Below, piece by piece: positions 8,030 to 10,472 of a stretch of DNA of 10,472 bases; positions within the stretch are counted from its first letter, which is position 1; every line of letters starts with the position of its first letter. Origin of the DNA: JANQUM01 sp047630355. Its GTDB lineage: Bacteria; Bacteroidota; Bacteroidia; Cytophagales; Spirosomataceae. A model generated the notes under the pieces. That model saw nothing but the letters and a program-made list of their open reading frames with translations, made no database searches and was not told the origin of the DNA. A program made the position numbers and the translations under genes. Where the stretch lies: positions 1 to 10,472 of the forward strand of contig JBLHXN010000115.1 in NCBI GenBank assembly GCA_047630355.1. The letters run 5' to 3'.

Positions 8030-8123
8030 ACGTCGTTTACTTACCTGAAGAGTGCGAAGAAGTGGGAGACTTTCCTGCCTTTTCGTTACTTTGACAACCG
8101 TAGTACTAACAAAAATACCAATC

Positions 8124-9665
8124 ATGTTGTTGAAAAAGTTACTTCTCTTGCCATTGCTATACTGTATTCTTTTTGTGTCGCCGGCACTTTGTCAAGAGAA
8201 TAAGCAGCCGAACATTATTGTGTTTTTGGTGGATGATATGGGGTTGATGGATACGTCCGTGCCGTTTTTAAGTGATGAAAAAGGACAACCTGTCCGCTAC
8301 CCGCTAAATAATTATTACCGCACGCCAAACATGGAACGGCTGGCGGCATTAGGCACACGATTTTCGACATTTTATGCCCAAAGCGTTTGCTCGCCTTCAC
8401 GTGCCAGTTTAATAACCGGACAAAACGCAACCCGGCATCACACAACCCAATGGATAGACCCTCACCGAAATAACCGCGGCGAGTTTGGTCCCGAAAAATG
8501 GAACTGGGAAGGACTGAGTAGCGATAATTCGCAAACGCTACCCGCAGTGCTACAAAGACAAGAATACCGCACAATATACGTTGGAAAAGCCCATTTCGGG
8601 CCGTTTGGATCAAAAGGTTCAGACCCAATCAATATTGGTTTTGATGTCAATATCGGCGGTACGGCAATTGGTCATCCAGGAAGCTATTTAGGAATAGACA
8701 ATTACGCTCATAAAACTGCTGCGGGTAAATTGGTGCAACAGGTACCACATTTAGAAAAGTATCACCAAACTGACACTTTCTTAACCGAAGCCCTCACCAT
8801 TGAGGCTAAAAATGAGGTTCAAAAAGCGGTTGCAAAACAGCAGCCCTTCTTTTTAGAAATGGCTCATTACGCCCTCCATTCACCATTCATGTTTGACCCA
8901 CGTTTTCGAAAGAATTACGCGGGTGGTAAATTTTCCGAAGACGAACAGAAATTCGCTAGTTTGGTAGAAGGAATGGATCACTCCTTAGGTCAGTTGATGG
9001 ATCAACTTGAGGAGCTGGGAGTTGCTGAAAATACGTTGATTATATTTTTGGGAGATAACGGTTCCGATGCTCCCCTTGGTGGACTCCATGAAGTTGCTAG
9101 TTCGGCACCGCTGCGTGGCAAAAAAGGCACGCATTATGAAGGTGGAATGCGGATTCCGTTCATTGCTGCTTGGGCTAAGCCATCCCCACAAAATCAGTGG
9201 CAGGTGAAGATGCCCATTAAGTCTGCATTTATAAACCAACAGTTAGGTACAATCATGGACATTTACCCCACAATTATGGACCTACTTTCACTCAAAGTTC
9301 CGGCAAATTACGCCGTTGATGGCTTTTCATTAAAACATAATTTTAGTGGAAGACGTAATACAGCCAAACCCCCGACTTTTCTAATGCATTTCCCTCACGA
9401 TCACCGAAGTAAGTACTTCACGAGTTTTCGTGATGGCGACTGGAAACTGGTTTACCACTATTTCCCCGAGATGAACCCCGCGTTAACTCGATACGAACTT
9501 TTCAACCTAAAGACGGACCCTTACGAACAAACAAACCTTGCCCCAACCAAAAAAGAAATGGTAAAAAAAATGGTGCATGAAATGGCGGAAAAACTTGAGA
9601 AAGAAGGTGCTCTATATCCGGAAATGAACAAAAGAAAACTAAAACCGATCTACGGGGGTGATTAA
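8124..9665 (+). CDS. Exported type I (formylglycine-dependent) sulfatase
   Basis: A 513-residue sulfatase of the alkaline-phosphatase superfamily that hydrolyses sulfate esters. ATG 8124 is chosen because it gives a clean Sec signal peptide (MLLKKLLLLPLLYCILF..., cleavage near ALC-QEN); the frame extends to a GTG at 8052, which would place 24 non-signal residues in front. Active-site pieces are present: metal ligands D37-D38 in NIIVFLVDDMG; the maturation motif C89-S-P-S-R93 followed by ASLITG, a Cys-type site oxidised to formylglycine; K155 and H157 in VGKAHFG; H252 in AHYALHSPF; D311-N312 in FLGDNGS; and a Lys in the RGKKGTHYEGGMRIP block. It lies 94 bp after susD on the same strand and is probably part of the operon. 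Subfamily and substrate are not assignable by eye. No anaerobic maturase gene is in the window. Confidence 0.93.
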   Translation: MLLKKLLLLPLLYCILFVSPALCQENKQPNIIVFLVDDMGLMDTSVPFLSDEKGQPVRYPLNNYYRTPNMERLAALGTRFSTFYAQSVCSPSRASLITGQNATRHHTTQWIDPHRNNRGEFGPEKWNWEGLSSDNSQTLPAVLQRQEYRTIYVGKAHFGPFGSKGSDPINIGFDVNIGGTAIGHPGSYLGIDNYAHKTAAGKLVQQVPHLEKYHQTDTFLTEALTIEAKNEVQKAVAKQQPFFLEMAHYALHSPFMFDPRFRKNYAGGKFSEDEQKFASLVEGMDHSLGQLMDQLEELGVAENTLIIFLGDNGSDAPLGGLHEVASSAPLRGKKGTHYEGGMRIPFIAAWAKPSPQNQWQVKMPIKSAFINQQLGTIMDIYPTIMDLLSLKVPANYAVDGFSLKHNFSGRRNTAKPPTFLMHFPHDHRSKYFTSFRDGDWKLVYHYFPEMNPALTRYELFNLKTDPYEQTNLAPTKKEMVKKMVHEMAEKLEKEGALYPEMNKRKLKPIYGGD

Positions 9666-9675
9666 AGCAAGTTCG

Positions 9676-10023
9676 TTAAAAAGACCGCAACCCGTTTAGA
9701 TACCCTGCTCCGCCCAATTGCCGAATGCCCCGAGCAATGGCGGAGGTTCGGCGGCTGACGTAAGGGCCGGGTTTTGCGGCTGACCATTTCTTTGGGCTTG
9801 GCAATACGGCGGCTAATCTTGAAGCTTCGTTTCGAGAAAGTTTTGCGGCAGATATACCGTAAAAACGCTGCGAAGCAGCTTCCACGCCGAAAGTAAGTTT
9901 CCCCATTTCTGCGACGTTGGCGTAAACCTCCAAAATGCGTTTTTTACCCCAAATCACTTCAATCAAAAAAGTGAAGTACGTTTCCAACGCTTTTCTGACA
10001 TAACCTCGGGGTTTGCTGCACAT
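9676..10023 (-). pseudogene. mtgA: MtgA-type peptidoglycan glycosyltransferase, C-terminal half
   Basis: Minus-strand frame of 115 residues matching the last half of a monofunctional biosynthetic peptidoglycan transglycosylase (GT51): RGYVRKALETYFTFLIEVIW, GKKRILEVYANVAEMGK, TFGVEAASQRFYGISAAKLS, EASRLAAVLPSPKKWSAAKP, PYVSRRTSAIARGIRQLG. Intact enzymes are about 230 residues, with a membrane anchor and the catalytic Glu (EDxxFxxHxG) in the missing N-terminal half. Directly upstream of the ATG at 10023 is an in-frame TAA (10027-10029), and the next sequence belongs to an IS4-type element, so the gene appears cut near 10005-10042 by insertion. It is convergent with the sulfatase, their stops 10 bp apart. 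Without the catalytic half it should not polymerise glycan strands. Confidence 0.8.
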
Positions 10024-10042
10024 TTGGGGTTAATGTTCCATA

Positions 10043-10472
10043 CTACTGGACAAGCAGTGTATTTAGCTTAGGTTTGTTCCTAAAAATTTCATCCAGCAAT
10101 TCGATAAACCTTTTCAAGTTCCAGACACTTTGTTTCAATTTACTCAATCCGATCCTGAATAGTGAGATTGCCAATAACTGCTGTCCGCTCCGATATTTTT
10201 TGTAGAGCGGTTTATTTACTTTGGCTTCTTTCACCCCTTGAACAATGGATAGTACATAAGCCATGACGACAACGCTCATCATCAGGACTATTTTATTGTC
10301 GTCCTTGAAGTTCAAATCTTCCATATTAAATCGCAGCGGCGAACCGTCCTTTGGTTTTTAGCTGTCTAAAGCAGGTTTCGATCTTCCATCTCACTTTGTA
10401 AATGGCGGCTATTTTAGCAAAGTCAATTAGGGATGATACCAGAAACAGGACAGGCTCTTTTTCATCTTTCCT
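10043..10472 (-). pseudogene. IS4-family transposase, C-terminal part, frameshifted and partial
   Basis: Two minus-strand segments make up the end of one DDE transposase. The upstream segment (10472-10347) encodes LFLVSSLIDFAKIAAIYKVR, then WKIETCFRQLKTKG, which contains the IS4 signature Y-(2)-R-(3)-E-(6)-K with the catalytic Glu. The downstream segment (10330-10043) encodes FNMEDLNFKDDNKIVLMMSV and continues to VQ and a TAG at 10043-10045. Between them lie 16 extra bases (10331-10346) that shift the frame and produce an immediate TAA; removing them gives ...LKTKG-FNMEDLNF..., as expected for the family. The 5' part of the gene lies beyond the window. Its 3' end abuts the broken mtgA, so this element is the likely cause of that truncation. 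Confidence 0.8.
10331..10346 (-). repeat. 16-bp GC-rich insertion in the IS4-type transposase (copy B)
   Basis: In the coding direction of the transposase the extra bases are CGGTTCGCCGCTGCGA, between the codons for KTKG and FNMEDL. The pattern is CGG-TT-CGCCGC-T-GCG plus A. Compared with copy A at 941-956 in its gene's direction, 12 of 15 core bases are identical, and the three differences lie between the self-complementary arms. The edges are ambiguous by one base because an A occurs on both sides. Confidence 0.65.

Noticed and set aside
8052..8123. GTG start extending the sulfatase by 24 residues
   Set aside because: ATG 8124 begins directly with a typical Sec signal peptide; the extension would bury it.
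8124..8195. Cys23 of the sulfatase as a lipoprotein acylation site
   Set aside because: The residues before it (P-A-L-C) do not form a good lipobox; ordinary signal peptidase cleavage near this point is more likely.
1..10472. CRISPR arrays, tRNA or rRNA genes, integrase attachment repeats
   Set aside because: No regularly spaced repeats, tRNA-like cloverleaf or rRNA sequence were seen on reading, and no direct repeat flanking the 1222-9665 module could be identified by eye.

Overview
The window looks like a chromosomal segment of a Bacteroidota, most likely a Cytophagales-type bacterium (a Runella, Spirosoma or Dyadobacter relative). That assignment is inferred from gene types: an ECF sigma / FecR / SusC / SusD series, a Bacteroidota-style FecR with a DUF4974-like C-terminus, AT-rich spacers and weak ribosome binding sites. 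No tree or search was run.

Layout, left to right. (1) Positions 1-84 hold the 3' end of a DnaQ-type 3'-5' exonuclease gene, followed by a perfect 11-bp hairpin. (2) Positions 223-1097 are a graveyard of mobile DNA: a serine-recombinase remnant on the minus strand, then on the plus strand the C-terminus of a Tn3-family transposase running in frame into the C-terminus of an IS66-family transposase. The IS66 part is frameshifted by a clean 16-bp GC-rich insertion. (3) Positions 1222-9665 are an intact, co-directional cargo module: an ECF sigma factor (FecI type), its FecR anti-sigma partner, a SusC TonB-dependent transporter with an STN signalling domain, a SusD surface lipoprotein and a type I (Cys-type) sulfatase. 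(4) Convergent to the sulfatase, 9676-10023 is the C-terminal half of an MtgA-type peptidoglycan glycosyltransferase. It is cut off at its 5' end by an IS4-type element (10043-10472, running off the window), whose transposase is also frameshifted by a 16-bp GC-rich insertion.

How the module probably works: SusD and SusC capture and import a sulfated ligand across the outer membrane. Ligand loading is signalled through the SusC STN domain to FecR, which releases the sigma factor to transcribe the operon. The exported sulfatase, matured through Cys89, removes sulfate from the ligand. No glycoside hydrolase, lyase or sulfatase-maturing enzyme lies in the window, so the ligand cannot be named.

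The most unusual signal is the pair of 16-bp insertions at 941-956 and 10331-10346. They sit in two unrelated transposases, share a 15-bp pattern (CGG nn CGCCGC w GCG) in the same orientation relative to the genes, differ only at three positions outside the small palindromic arms, and both fall a few codons after the catalytic glutamate. Removing exactly 16 bases restores the family reading frame in each case. This could be a tiny mobile or footprint-type repeat, and it is the best candidate here for something undescribed.
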